Origin: an uncultured Aquimarina sp.
GTDB lineage: Bacteria; Bacteroidota; Bacteroidia; Flavobacteriales; Flavobacteriaceae
Length of the DNA: 64,000 bases
Reading direction: 5' to 3'
Assembly (NCBI RefSeq): GCF_947500065.1
Contig: NZ_CANMQT010000014.1
Span: 1 to 64,000, forward strand
A program made the translations under genes and the position numbers. This document shows positions 54,948 to 63,778 of the stretch, piece by piece. Positions within the stretch are counted from its first letter, which is position 1. The number at the start of each line of letters is the position of its first letter. Below the pieces are notes generated by a model. The model was not told the origin of the DNA, ran no database searches, and was given only the letters and a program-made list of their open reading frames with translations.

Positions 54948-55080
54948 ATTGTGGCTAACGTTTGTATATTCACGTTAGTCGAAAGCGGATCACTCTCTGG
55001 CATGAATGTGTTATGAAGTTTTGGGGAAATAATAACGCACTTGGGTTTTTAAATATATGAAAATAAAATGATTGTTGTTG
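54948..55080. repeat. Short repeat R3 upstream of the methyltransferase
   Basis: GGCTAACGTTTGTATATTCACGTTAGTCG joins the two ends of R1 and lacks the roughly 200 bases between them; the right part (TTTTGGGGAAATAATAAC onward) is nearly identical to R1 and R2. It looks like a deletion derivative. Confidence 0.6.
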
Positions 55081-55220
55081 GTTTGTTTCATATTGTCATT
55101 CTTATTGTTGTTTTGTCATTCCAGCGTGTCATATTGAGCTTGTCGAAATATAGACTGGAATCCACAACGGATCTTTTACCAAGATTATGGATTCCGCTCT
55201 GCAGCGGAATGCCACATATG

Positions 55221-55335
55221 CTACTCCATCGATTCTAAATACTCTAAAAATAATCGGCATCCTGCAATGGATCAGGCATAGGTTTCTGCTAACTTCATCT
55301 CTCCTATCGTTTATGCCTGATCTCTTTCTGCAGTT
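55221..55335 (-). pseudogene. Broken copy of the 133-residue protein's 3' end
   Basis: The frame reads AERDQA*TIGEMKLAETYA*SIAGC...LEYLESME and then stop, matching the end of the gene at 56941-57342. A TAA (55311-55313) and a TGA (55272-55274) interrupt it. The surrounding REP-like hairpin and repeat R3 are copied too, so a block was duplicated. Confidence 0.78.
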
Positions 55336-55345
55336 AGTTTCTAGA

Positions 55346-56455
55346 TTAGAACCAAGTCATCGGTTTTGTATCAACGGATCTTTTAGTATCTTTCAAAATC
55401 CCTTCGTTCTTCGGGAATAATATTCCAGATACTTTCTCCATAGTTTCTATATCATGATGTGCATGTGGTGAAGGTGCTGACCAAGGATTATCAACCTCTA
55501 TCCATTTAGAAGATTTGTACCAAGTAATTCCGTTAACTTCAATTTTTTCAATCTCTCCTTTATGGATTGTTTCGTGTGCTTTATACCACTCATCAATAAT
55601 ATTGTCAACCCATTTATGTAATCTCCAAAAAATTGGATGTACGTGTGACGAATATGTTTCTCCTAAAAAATCATATTTCACAGAATCCCATTTTACATCT
55701 ATATCAATCTCGTCTCTTCCCATAGGTATGGCTTCTCCCGTTACTGGATCGTATGGTTGACTTGCCCATCGCATATGCATATCATTATGCACCGATGTTT
55801 CCATTAATGAACCTAATTGTCCTAGAGTTAACGTTCTTAAATAACTGTGATCGTGAAATTCTCTATCCCACCATCTTATTCTTGACCAATAAAAATCATC
55901 TGTTTTAACAGATGCAAAGCGTCTCTGAAGCCATTTTAAGTTTTCTGGTAATTCCCAAACTGGTGGCACTTCAAATTCAGGATATAAACCAGGTTCAGGA
56001 ATTAAAATCCATCCAATATCTGGATCTTCTCCTTCTTTTTTCATTGCATTGTCAAATTCAAAAATCATTTCTCTGTGCATAAACAAAAAATCAATCCCAG
56101 AGCCATTCAAAGTTAATGGTGTCCAACCACCTCGTTGCCATTGAAGAGCAGGACGCGGTGGATTCCAGTTTAATTTTGTAATCTCTTTTTTGGCTAATTC
56201 TGAAACCTTATCAGATCTATCCCAAAAGTCTCTTAATCCATGCCATAGCGAGTGATGCAGTCTATGGCCTCTTGAACCAAAAAGTTCTGAAACTTTAGGC
56301 GGCAAGGCAATAGAAGATGCTTCTATGATTTTTGAAGATTTTTCGATTACTTCATTTTTTTTATCGGATTCTTCTTCACAAGATGCTAAACTCGAAATTA
56401 AAGTTAAACTTCCTAAGCCTAAAGCTGAATGTTTAACAAAGTCTTTTCTATTCAT
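55346..56455 (-). CDS. Tyrosinase-like (type 3 copper) lipoprotein
   Basis: The 369-residue protein has a lipoprotein-type signal (SALGLGSLTLISSLASC) preceded by NRKDF, a weak Tat-like start. Candidate copper-site histidines are in HRLHHSLWHGLRDFW and FMHREMIFEFD (CuA side) and in SVHNDMHMRW and SHVHPIFWRLHKWVD (CuB side). The pattern fits the tyrosinase/hemocyanin family, which oxidises phenols. The overall length and lack of other domains are normal for bacterial forms. It is preceded by repeat R2; its 3' end nearly touches the pseudogene at 55221. Confidence 0.8.
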   Translation of the reverse strand: MNRKDFVKHSALGLGSLTLISSLASCEEESDKKNEVIEKSSKIIEASSIALPPKVSELFGSRGHRLHHSLWHGLRDFWDRSDKVSELAKKEITKLNWNPPRPALQWQRGGWTPLTLNGSGIDFLFMHREMIFEFDNAMKKEGEDPDIGWILIPEPGLYPEFEVPPVWELPENLKWLQRRFASVKTDDFYWSRIRWWDREFHDHSYLRTLTLGQLGSLMETSVHNDMHMRWASQPYDPVTGEAIPMGRDEIDIDVKWDSVKYDFLGETYSSHVHPIFWRLHKWVDNIIDEWYKAHETIHKGEIEKIEVNGITWYKSSKWIEVDNPWSAPSPHAHHDIETMEKVSGILFPKNEGILKDTKRSVDTKPMTWF

Positions 56456-56507
56456 AAGTATTAGTTTTTTTGGTTAGTTCGTTTTTAAATTGATTATAAC
56501 AGTTGCG

Positions 56508-56800
56508 TACAGTAACCACGGTAATCATATTCTCTACATCTCGGAAATACAATCACCAATTACTATTCATTCTATACACTACCACAACGACAATTCTATC
56601 CCATACAGGAATCCGCAATGGTGATACTTTAGTATGTACAACGATGAAATAAGACTACAGGAATCTGTACTCGTAGGGCGATTGGTTATTTACGTTAATA
56701 GAAAGTCTATGGCTTTCTGATAATGATGTGCTATTAGATTTTGGGGAAATAATAACACACTTGGGTTTTTAAATATATGAAAATAAAATGACTGTTATCG
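56508..56800. repeat. 300-bp repeat R2 upstream of the tyrosinase-like gene
   Basis: Second full copy of R1, nearly identical from about 56605 to 56800. Variable parts lie toward the gene. Confidence 0.7.
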
Positions 56801-56940
56801 GTTTATTTCATAATTGTGTTGTTTGCTTTTTTTTGTCATTCCAGCATGTCATATGGAGCTTGTCGAAATATAGACTGGAATCCACAACGGATCTTTTACC
56901 AGAATTATGGATTCCGCCCTACGGCAGAATGACACATATA

Positions 56941-57342
56941 CTATTCCATCGATTCGGAGTATTCTAAAAATAATAGGCATCCTGCTATGGACCATGCATA
57001 GGTTTCTGCCAGGTTCATCTCTCCTATCGTTTGTGCTCGTTCTCCTTCTTTAGTACAGATAATACTTATACGATCTATGGCACCAACCATTAGTTTATAC
57101 AATCGATCATCTGATTGTGAAATAAACGGTGATTGATTGGCTACTTCTAAATCATTTTTTATCGCTGCAATTTCACTCCCAATTCCTATCTTTAGTACCT
57201 GCATCATGGATACAAACCGGATTAACTCAGTTAAAAAATCCTTTGGCAAACACAAATACCCGGATCGCGCGGGATTAGGAATAACATCCGTGTTTCCTTC
57301 AGTGACTATTTGTTTGACCATCACAGAAAATGTAGTTGACAT
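56941..57342 (-). CDS. Helical protein of unknown function
   Basis: The 133-residue protein is predicted to be mostly helical, with heptad-like hydrophobic spacing (ELIRFVSMMQVLKIGIGSEIAAI...ETYAWSIAGCLLFLEY), and has no membrane segment or signal peptide. I do not recognise a family. It lies alone on the minus strand. A broken copy of its 3' end lies 1.7 kb away, which shows that the segment from here to the repeats was duplicated and one copy decayed. Confidence 0.6.
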   Translation of the reverse strand: MSTTFSVMVKQIVTEGNTDVIPNPARSGYLCLPKDFLTELIRFVSMMQVLKIGIGSEIAAIKNDLEVANQSPFISQSDDRLYKLMVGAIDRISIICTKEGERAQTIGEMNLAETYAWSIAGCLLFLEYSESME

Positions 57343-58300
57343 ATCAGAATTAGTGTATTACATTATTTTATTCTGCTAAAAATATAGGTATGCACTTTCA
57401 TAAAAAATGCGGGATTATACCCGTTTTTGCATAACACAATAATAGGGAATTTTCCCTTTATACTGCATTAAAAAAAAAGGATTTATGGTCACCATGATCC
57501 CATTCCCTGATACTCTTTATCTTACGAATTGATCCTTCGAAGGATTGTTTTAATACTTCGAAGGAGTTCCGAAAAGCTTCGAAAGCCTAAAACGAAGGAT
57601 TGAAGAGTCAAAACGAAGGTTGTAAACCCATTTTAAAAGGCAGTTACCCCTAATTTTAGGGCTATGAATCTATCAGGTAATTCTTCTAAGGATCGTTTTA
57701 ATAATTATAACTAGTATTTTAATCCTTATAAAGTATTCTCTATAGGTGCTAAGGCTTGTTACAAAGCAAGAAATGCCTGTAATACAGCTTGCAACCCTTG
57801 TTCTAAGGGCAATTAGATTTGATTATTGGGGTTAGAAACCACAAAACAATCCTTCTAAGGATTGTTTTAAAACGTATAATGGGTTCCGTAATGGGGTGAA
57901 ATATAAGAGGGATTTAGGAAGGTGTATGACAAGAGTTAGTTTCTGGGAATAACATCCTCACCCAGCCTCTCCTTCAAAGGAGAGGAGCTCCATTTTGATA
58001 TTTTTTTTTAAAAGTCTCCCTTTGAAGGGAGATTTAGAGGGATGTATTTTTATCTTATATTAACATTTATCCCAAACCTCTCCTTCAAAGGAAAAGAGCT
58101 TAAAAAAAGTCCCTTTAGATCACTGGGCAAAATCGAAATGTACTGAAATCGAAGGATGGTTATTTCTCGACTCCGCTCGAAAATGACAGGGAAAATTATT
58201 TTTTAGACAACCTCTTAATACGTATAATGGGTTCCGTAATGGGTCGAAATATATTAACAGTACTGAGACGAGTTGTTTTTTGGGCTTCACTTCGGCTTCA
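57343..58300. other. Repeat-rich intergenic region
   Basis: Nearly 1 kb without a credible gene. It contains CTTCGAAGGA-type repeats (57530-57620), CCTCTCCTTCAAAGGAGAGG hairpins (57966-57985 and relatives near 58078), and the direct repeat TATAATGGGTTCCGTAATGGG near 57877 and 58214. MITE-like copy 4 lies inside the region. Confidence 0.55.
58131..58217. mobile_element. MITE-like element, copy 4 (decayed)
   Basis: TCGAAATGTACTGAAA...TTATTTCTCGACTCCGCTCGA...TTTTTTAGACAACC aligns with the interior and right end of copy 1. The left terminal repeat is missing. Confidence 0.5.
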
Positions 58301-58311
58301 CTTCGACTTCC

Positions 58312-58402
58312 CTCAGCGTAAACGCTCAGTGTAAACGCTCAGTGTAAACGCTCAGTGTAAACGCTCAGCGTAAACGCTCAGTGTAAACGTTCAGTGTACA
58401 CG
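58312..58402. repeat. 13-bp tandem repeat, seven units
   Basis: CTCAGTGTAAACG (two units with CTCAGC, the last with TTCAGTGTACACG) is repeated seven times without gaps. The unit is not a multiple of three, and the region is non-coding. Confidence 0.85.
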
Positions 58403-58423
58403 ATCAGTCTTTCTGCCATCACA

Positions 58424-58483
58424 GGAGACTGAGGTTCTCGAATGGAGACTGAGGTTCTCGAATGGAGACTGAGGTTCTCGAAG
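58424..58483. repeat. 20-bp tandem repeat, three units
   Basis: GGAGACTGAGGTTCTCGAAT occurs three times in a row, each unit containing a GAGACTGAGGTTCTC palindrome-like core. It lies 35 bases before the TolC gene stop. Confidence 0.85.
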
Positions 58484-58518
58484 TCTCTTTCTTCATAGAA
58501 AAAAACATATAATGTAAG

Positions 58519-59922
58519 TTACAAATTCTCTGGATTGACGGCCAGATTCTTAAATAACTTTGCTTTAGTACCGAAATACTTATTCTGTAATTTGTTACTT
58601 TTTAGCGCTGCATCAATCAATTTACTTTCTCGGGAATTGATCAAAAACAACGAGCTCTCTCCAAAACTAAACTTGCGTTCTTCTGCCTTTAATAAAGTGG
58701 TGTAATCATTTACAATACTAGCGATTAAATTATTCTGAGTTTTAAAAGATTCTAACTCATTATAAATGGCATTTACTTTATTTTCTATCTGTAATTGCAC
58801 ACTTGCCAATTCATACTGACTGTCCTGAATTTTATATTTAGCTAATTTTACCGCACCACGCTCTTTCCGCAAAAATAATGGAAACTTAAAGGTTACTCCA
58901 CCTTTGTAATCTGCCGTATTAAAAGAATTCGCTTCTTCTGGCGAAGCCGTCAGAAAATTATATTCCAGATTAATTGTAGGCAGCAACTTATTGGCTTTCA
59001 GTTTACGATCTATCTCCAATCCTTCTATTTTATAGTTCAGCGATCTTAGTTTAGGATGATTTACCAGATCTACTTCTGCAAACAGTGCCTGCTGTATCTG
59101 TAATGTCTGATCTATCACTGCATCTACCTCGTTATCCGGAATCACATTAGGCTGTAACTCTACCGGAATATTGTTCCCAATCCATAGATAATTAGAAAGG
59201 TCTAAGGTAGATTTCATCAGTTTCAACTTTGCTTGTTCCAAACTTAATTGACGATTCTGTACCGTGATTTTTGCCTCGACAGTATCAATAATTGCTTTAT
59301 CACCTGCTAAGGCACTCTTTTTTATACCATCGAAACGTGCTCTGGCATTGATTAAAAAATCCTGATAGATTTCTTTCTCATTAAATGCTTGCAGCCAATC
59401 AAAATACGCTAATGATGCATCGTATAGAATCTCATTGACCAAAAGGTCACGATCTGCTTTGGTTTGCTCTCTAAATAATCGGGCTTTTTTAAGTGACGCC
59501 ATACGATCATTGATCAATAATCCTTGTGCAATAGGCACGGATACTCCTGCACTATACAATCCCTCATCTGGCACTGTTCGTTCCGGATTTAGAAAAATAC
59601 CTTCATTCTGCTCGAAATTAGCTTTCAGCTCGATTCCATACCAGGTTGGCACTTTAAAAGTAGCATTCAGCAAATCATAATATTCTGATCCTTTAAACTT
59701 TTTTCGATCGTAATCTACTTCAATTTTAGGATCAAAACCGCCTCTGGATTTTAATAGATTCGCTTCTCCTATACTGATGTTTAACTCCGCTTGTTTTGCA
59801 ACTGGATGATGTTTTTTCACAAAACCCAGATACTCCTTAAAGTTAAGAGTAATGGTATCTTCTTCCTGTGCATACAGCACCGTTGTCAAAAAAAGAAAAC
59901 TGTACAACAAGTATTTGTTCAT
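58519..59922 (-). CDS. TolC family outer-membrane channel protein
   Basis: The 467-residue protein has a signal peptide (LLYSFLFLTTVLYAQ) and the TolC pattern of two repeats with long coiled-coil helices (ARARFDGIKKSALAGDKAIID, LQIENKVNAIYNELESFKTQ). It forms the outer-membrane tunnel of an export system. It is the last gene of the TetR-ABC-HlyD-TolC operon and starts 3 bases after the HlyD stop. The cargo is unknown. Confidence 0.93.
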   Translation of the reverse strand: MNKYLLYSFLFLTTVLYAQEEDTITLNFKEYLGFVKKHHPVAKQAELNISIGEANLLKSRGGFDPKIEVDYDRKKFKGSEYYDLLNATFKVPTWYGIELKANFEQNEGIFLNPERTVPDEGLYSAGVSVPIAQGLLINDRMASLKKARLFREQTKADRDLLVNEILYDASLAYFDWLQAFNEKEIYQDFLINARARFDGIKKSALAGDKAIIDTVEAKITVQNRQLSLEQAKLKLMKSTLDLSNYLWIGNNIPVELQPNVIPDNEVDAVIDQTLQIQQALFAEVDLVNHPKLRSLNYKIEGLEIDRKLKANKLLPTINLEYNFLTASPEEANSFNTADYKGGVTFKFPLFLRKERGAVKLAKYKIQDSQYELASVQLQIENKVNAIYNELESFKTQNNLIASIVNDYTTLLKAEERKFSFGESSLFLINSRESKLIDAALKSNKLQNKYFGTKAKLFKNLAVNPENL

Positions 59923-59925
59923 AGG

Positions 59926-61281
59926 CTATTTTTTCTTTTTGGTTGTTGTCGCTTTATCTTCAGGTTGGTAATAATTAGGAGGAAAACCGTTAAGCTGCCT
60001 CCATAATTCGAACCAGATCGGTACATCCTCTAATAATGCAATGGTGTTAGCTCCAGAGCCTACACGCACACCTTCAGGCCAAGGATGATCGTTGGGATCA
60101 GGTGATATTAGTACTCTGTATTTTCCATTAGTACTGATAAATGTCTCTACCGCAACTATTTTACCTCCATAAGTTCCATAAGATGCATTAGGCCATCCAC
60201 TAAAAATAATCGCAGGCCATCCATCAAATTGTACTCGCACTTCTTCACCGAGGTGTACCAAAGGCAGATCGATAGGTTTTACAAAGGTTTCTACCGCCAT
60301 GTCATACTCTGATGGCATAATCCCGACTAATTCATCCCCTTCTTTAAAGGTTTCTCCAAGACCAGATTGGATAGCTTTGTTGATATATCCGGTTTGAGGA
60401 GCTCTGATGATGTATAAACCATTTCGTATTTCATAGTTGGTATACTGATTCTCTAATTTAGTTACCTGTGCTTCTGCATCAAATTGACCAGATTGCGCGG
60501 TAAATCGATCACTCTGCGACTTAGAGATTTTTTCTGCATACGTTGCTTGGATACGATTCAACTCTATCTGTGCATTGATCACTTCATTCTTACTGGCCAG
60601 TAATTTATTTTCCTGAGAAATTAATTTTGCCTGGGTCTCTTGTAATTTCAATCGTTTTGTTTCTACATCCGTCAGCGATTTTAGCCCTTCAGTTTCTAAC
60701 TGCAGGATTCGATTGTATTGCCGCTCTGCAATGCTAATATTGGTATTGGCAGCTTGCAGATCAATACTATCACTCTTTACTTTTAGTCTAGATTGCAGTA
60801 ACTTATTATTTGCTTGTTGTAATTTTAGTGTACGTTCTCGCACCAGTGCTTCAGCTTGATTTCCTAATGCTTTTACCTTTTCTTCATACGAAGTAACCGA
60901 CATAGATTTTGCTTTGATCTGCTGCCCTGTTCTTGCTACCAGATCAGGATCAAAGTATTCATTTTTAACTTCTGAAATTCGTAGAATCGTATCTCCTTTT
61001 TTCACAAAATCTCCTTCTCGCACATACCATTGTTCTATTCTGCCTGGTATGGGTGACTGAATTGTCTGAGGGCGCTGATCTGGTGTTAATGTGGTTACAA
61101 AACCATTCCCCGAGATGTTCTGAGTCCAGGGAAAAAACAAGATGATAAAAATGATGATGGTAAATGCTAATAAAAACCGATTAAAGTATTTATAATGTTT
61201 CTTACCAAATACCTTCTGTGATGCTTTATACCCTAAAATATCTACAGTTTTGTTGAGCTTGTTATTTGAAATATTTAGCAT
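59926..61281 (-). CDS. HlyD family periplasmic adaptor
   Basis: The 451-residue protein has one N-terminal membrane helix (about 34-54: LLAFTIIIFIILFFPWTQ), a lipoyl-like start (IEQWYVREGDFVKKGDTI), a long coiled-coil region (about 125-285) and a beta-barrel C terminus ending in a basic KKKK tail. It connects the inner-membrane transporter with TolC across the periplasm. It starts 5 bases after the ABC stop, and translational coupling with both neighbours is likely. Confidence 0.94.
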   Translation of the reverse strand: MLNISNNKLNKTVDILGYKASQKVFGKKHYKYFNRFLLAFTIIIFIILFFPWTQNISGNGFVTTLTPDQRPQTIQSPIPGRIEQWYVREGDFVKKGDTILRISEVKNEYFDPDLVARTGQQIKAKSMSVTSYEEKVKALGNQAEALVRERTLKLQQANNKLLQSRLKVKSDSIDLQAANTNISIAERQYNRILQLETEGLKSLTDVETKRLKLQETQAKLISQENKLLASKNEVINAQIELNRIQATYAEKISKSQSDRFTAQSGQFDAEAQVTKLENQYTNYEIRNGLYIIRAPQTGYINKAIQSGLGETFKEGDELVGIMPSEYDMAVETFVKPIDLPLVHLGEEVRVQFDGWPAIIFSGWPNASYGTYGGKIVAVETFISTNGKYRVLISPDPNDHPWPEGVRVGSGANTIALLEDVPIWFELWRQLNGFPPNYYQPEDKATTTKKKK

Positions 61282-61286
61282 ACTTT

Positions 61287-62954
61287 TTATTTTTCGCTTA
61301 CTATTTTCCCATTATCTACTGTAATAATTCTACCGCAGCGTGATGACCATTTATTATTCTCACTGACTACAACTAATGCCCAAGGGCTTGATGGGTCTGC
61401 CAGAAAATCCATAATCCTTGTGGCTTCTGCTCCGTTAAATTGATCTAATGGATCCTTAAGAATCAATAATTTTGGTTTTCTGACAATGCCTCGAGCTAGT
61501 ACGATTTTTTTAGAAATTGTATATGGAATTTGCCTACCTTCTGGATATAACATGGTTAATAATCCTTTTGGTTGTTCCTTAACAAATTGAAGTAATCCAA
61601 CTTTCTCTAGTGCCCAATACACCTGTTCACTGGTAATACTTGTATCTCCGAAGGTGATATTCTCTAAAATAGTTCCTTCGAAAGGAGATTCTTCTGTAAG
61701 CGACTGTCCTAAATGCCCTCTGTAGTAATTAAGATTTACTCCTTTTAGCGAAACATCATTAATATAAATACTACCGCTATCAGGTTCTATTAATCCGGCA
61801 ATCAATCGCAAAAGTGTTGTCTTCCCAGAACCATTAGAACCTTGTATTAATATCGTACAAGTCTCCGAGATATTAAGAGAAATATCATCGATGATTTTTT
61901 TGTCTCTATCCGGAACTGTATAAGTAACTTGGTCTAGTTCTATGATAAATCCTTCATTCTCTTTAAAGGGTTTTTCTCCTTCCTGAGGTTCTAGTTCCTT
62001 ATCGACAACCTGCCCTATTTTTTCTAAAGACGTTAGTACATCATAAAAAGACTCCAATCCCACGATCAATTTTTCTACAGAACTGATGACTAATAAAATG
62101 ATGATCTCTGCCGCTACAAACTGACCGATATTCATCTGCTGGTTCAATACTAACACTCCACCGATAAGTAAAAGTCCCGCAGTTACCAGTACTTTAAAAC
62201 CAATCATCTGAATAAATTGTATCACCAATATCCTAAAATGACTCTCTCGGGAATCCAGATAATCGGCTACCAGAGCATCATTCTTATTTAGTGAAAGATT
62301 CGTTCTACCGGATAGTTTAAAACTTACAATAGATCGTGCGATTTCCTGAATCCAATGGGCTACTTTGTATTTACTTTTTGATTCACTCAAACTTGTTTCT
62401 AATCCTTTGGTTGCTGTATATTTAAATACGATATAAATCAAAACCAATAACAACAAGCCATAAATGATAAAGAATGGATGATAAAAAGATAATAGTAAGA
62501 GTCCAAAAATGATTTGAACCAATGCTGTGGGGAAATCAACTAATATTTTAGATAACCCCTTTTGAATTGTCAACGTATCAAAAAAACGGTTGGCCAGTTC
62601 TGGTGGATAATAATTACGTAATTCGCTCATTTTAATTTTAGGAAATCGATACGTAAACTCAAAGGAAGCTCTGGTAAAAATCTTCTGCTGTACATTTTCA
62701 ATAATTCTGATTTGCATAAGCTGAAGTATCCCAACAAATAGCACACCTGCGGTAACTAAAATTACCAGAATTATCCAGGAGGTACTAACCTGAGCTCCTT
62801 GAAGTAAATTGATAATCGCTTGTATCCCTAAGGGAAGCGATAAACTTACCAATCCTGCGAAAATTGCATAATAAAATACTTGAAGGATATCTCTTTTATC
62901 AAGTTTTAAGAGTCCTATAAGGCGCTGCCAAGCGGTCAATATGTTTTTAGACAT
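61287..62954 (-). CDS. ABC exporter with degenerate ATPase motifs
   Basis: The 555-residue protein joins six membrane helices (about 25-300) to a C-terminal ATP-binding domain. Walker A is intact (GSNGSGKTT, 372-380). The signature motif expected as LSGGQ is replaced by YTISKKIVLAR (478-488). The Walker B region reads LLILKDPLDQF (496-506): Lys500 occupies the usual Asp position and Asp501 the catalytic Glu position. The switch His is replaced by Glu in VVVSENNKW. ATP may bind, but normal hydrolysis is doubtful. It sits in a TetR-ABC-HlyD-TolC operon. Confidence 0.9.
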   Translation of the reverse strand: MSKNILTAWQRLIGLLKLDKRDILQVFYYAIFAGLVSLSLPLGIQAIINLLQGAQVSTSWIILVILVTAGVLFVGILQLMQIRIIENVQQKIFTRASFEFTYRFPKIKMSELRNYYPPELANRFFDTLTIQKGLSKILVDFPTALVQIIFGLLLLSFYHPFFIIYGLLLLVLIYIVFKYTATKGLETSLSESKSKYKVAHWIQEIARSIVSFKLSGRTNLSLNKNDALVADYLDSRESHFRILVIQFIQMIGFKVLVTAGLLLIGGVLVLNQQMNIGQFVAAEIIILLVISSVEKLIVGLESFYDVLTSLEKIGQVVDKELEPQEGEKPFKENEGFIIELDQVTYTVPDRDKKIIDDISLNISETCTILIQGSNGSGKTTLLRLIAGLIEPDSGSIYINDVSLKGVNLNYYRGHLGQSLTEESPFEGTILENITFGDTSITSEQVYWALEKVGLLQFVKEQPKGLLTMLYPEGRQIPYTISKKIVLARGIVRKPKLLILKDPLDQFNGAEATRIMDFLADPSSPWALVVVSENNKWSSRCGRIITVDNGKIVSEK

Positions 62955-62958
62955 TCTT

Positions 62959-63633
62959 TTAGTTATTTAAAGAATTAAATACTAGGTCAATAAAATAGGT
63001 AGTTGGAGTGATGTTCTCATTACAATCGGTTAATGAAGAAAAATGATCCTTTAAGAAGTGTTGATGCAAAGCACCTTCTGTAACAGTACTGGCTAGACTA
63101 GTAGGATATTGATACTTCTTATCAACTTCGATAATCATATCTTTAATTCTATTTACCAGCCTTTTATAGATAGAAAAATATCCATCTTTGTTTTCACTAT
63201 CAACTTCTTTAGTTAAATACGATTTCGAATATTCATTAATGACAATCTTGTTAAGTAGGATCTCATTAATATGAGAAAAAGAAGAATCCTCTTTTGTTGT
63301 CTGAGTGATAATCTCAATAGCCTTCGTAAGTTTTTCTTTCGAATCAGAAATACTATTGGTGGTAAATACCAACTGATATTCTAACCATCCCCAATACCAA
63401 GAAGTAAGATACAAGAGTAGTTTATGCTTATTTTCGAAATATCTGTAAATCGAGCTTTCATTTGATCCTATCTTTATTCCTAGTTTCTTAAAAGTGAAAC
63501 TATCAAAGCCTATCTCGTCAATTAAAAGAATACTATACTCAACAATTTTTTTCCCTAAAGTCGAAGATTCCGGATCCTTAAGGTATATATTATTGTTGAT
63601 ATTAACCTTTAAGTCTTGAAGTATGTATTTCAT
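62959..63633 (-). CDS. TetR family transcriptional regulator
   Basis: The 224-residue protein has an N-terminal TetR helix-turn-helix (about residues 27-75: IVEYSILLIDEIGFDSFTFKKLGIKIGSNESSIYRYFENKHKL) and an all-helical ligand domain. It is the first gene of the export operon, 4 bases before the ABC gene. A 15-bp palindrome overlapping its promoter suggests self-repression. The ligand is unknown, perhaps the exported compound. Confidence 0.9.
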   Translation of the reverse strand: MKYILQDLKVNINNNIYLKDPESSTLGKKIVEYSILLIDEIGFDSFTFKKLGIKIGSNESSIYRYFENKHKLLLYLTSWYWGWLEYQLVFTTNSISDSKEKLTKAIEIITQTTKEDSSFSHINEILLNKIVINEYSKSYLTKEVDSENKDGYFSIYKRLVNRIKDMIIEVDKKYQYPTSLASTVTEGALHQHFLKDHFSSLTDCNENITPTTYFIDLVFNSLNN

Positions 63634-63651
63634 AATTAAAACTATTTAGCT

Positions 63652-63670
63652 CAAAAGTAATAGTATTACT
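63652..63670 (-). promoter_or_regulatory. TetR promoter overlapped by a palindromic operator
   Basis: On the minus strand TACTTTTG (63652-63659) is a -7 box 18 bases before the start codon. The palindrome AGTAATAGTATTACT (63656-63670) covers part of the box, so a bound TetR dimer would block transcription. Confidence 0.55.
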
Positions 63671-63778
63671 ATTAGCACATAATACATTAACTATTATTTA
63701 ACCAAATTTTATGTTTTATTGTTAACCAAATATTAGTAACTTTAGGATACACATCATTCTACATAAAATTACACATCT

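Noticed and set aside
58312-58483. CRISPR array
   Set aside because: The units are 13 and 20 bp with no spacers between them and no cas genes nearby.
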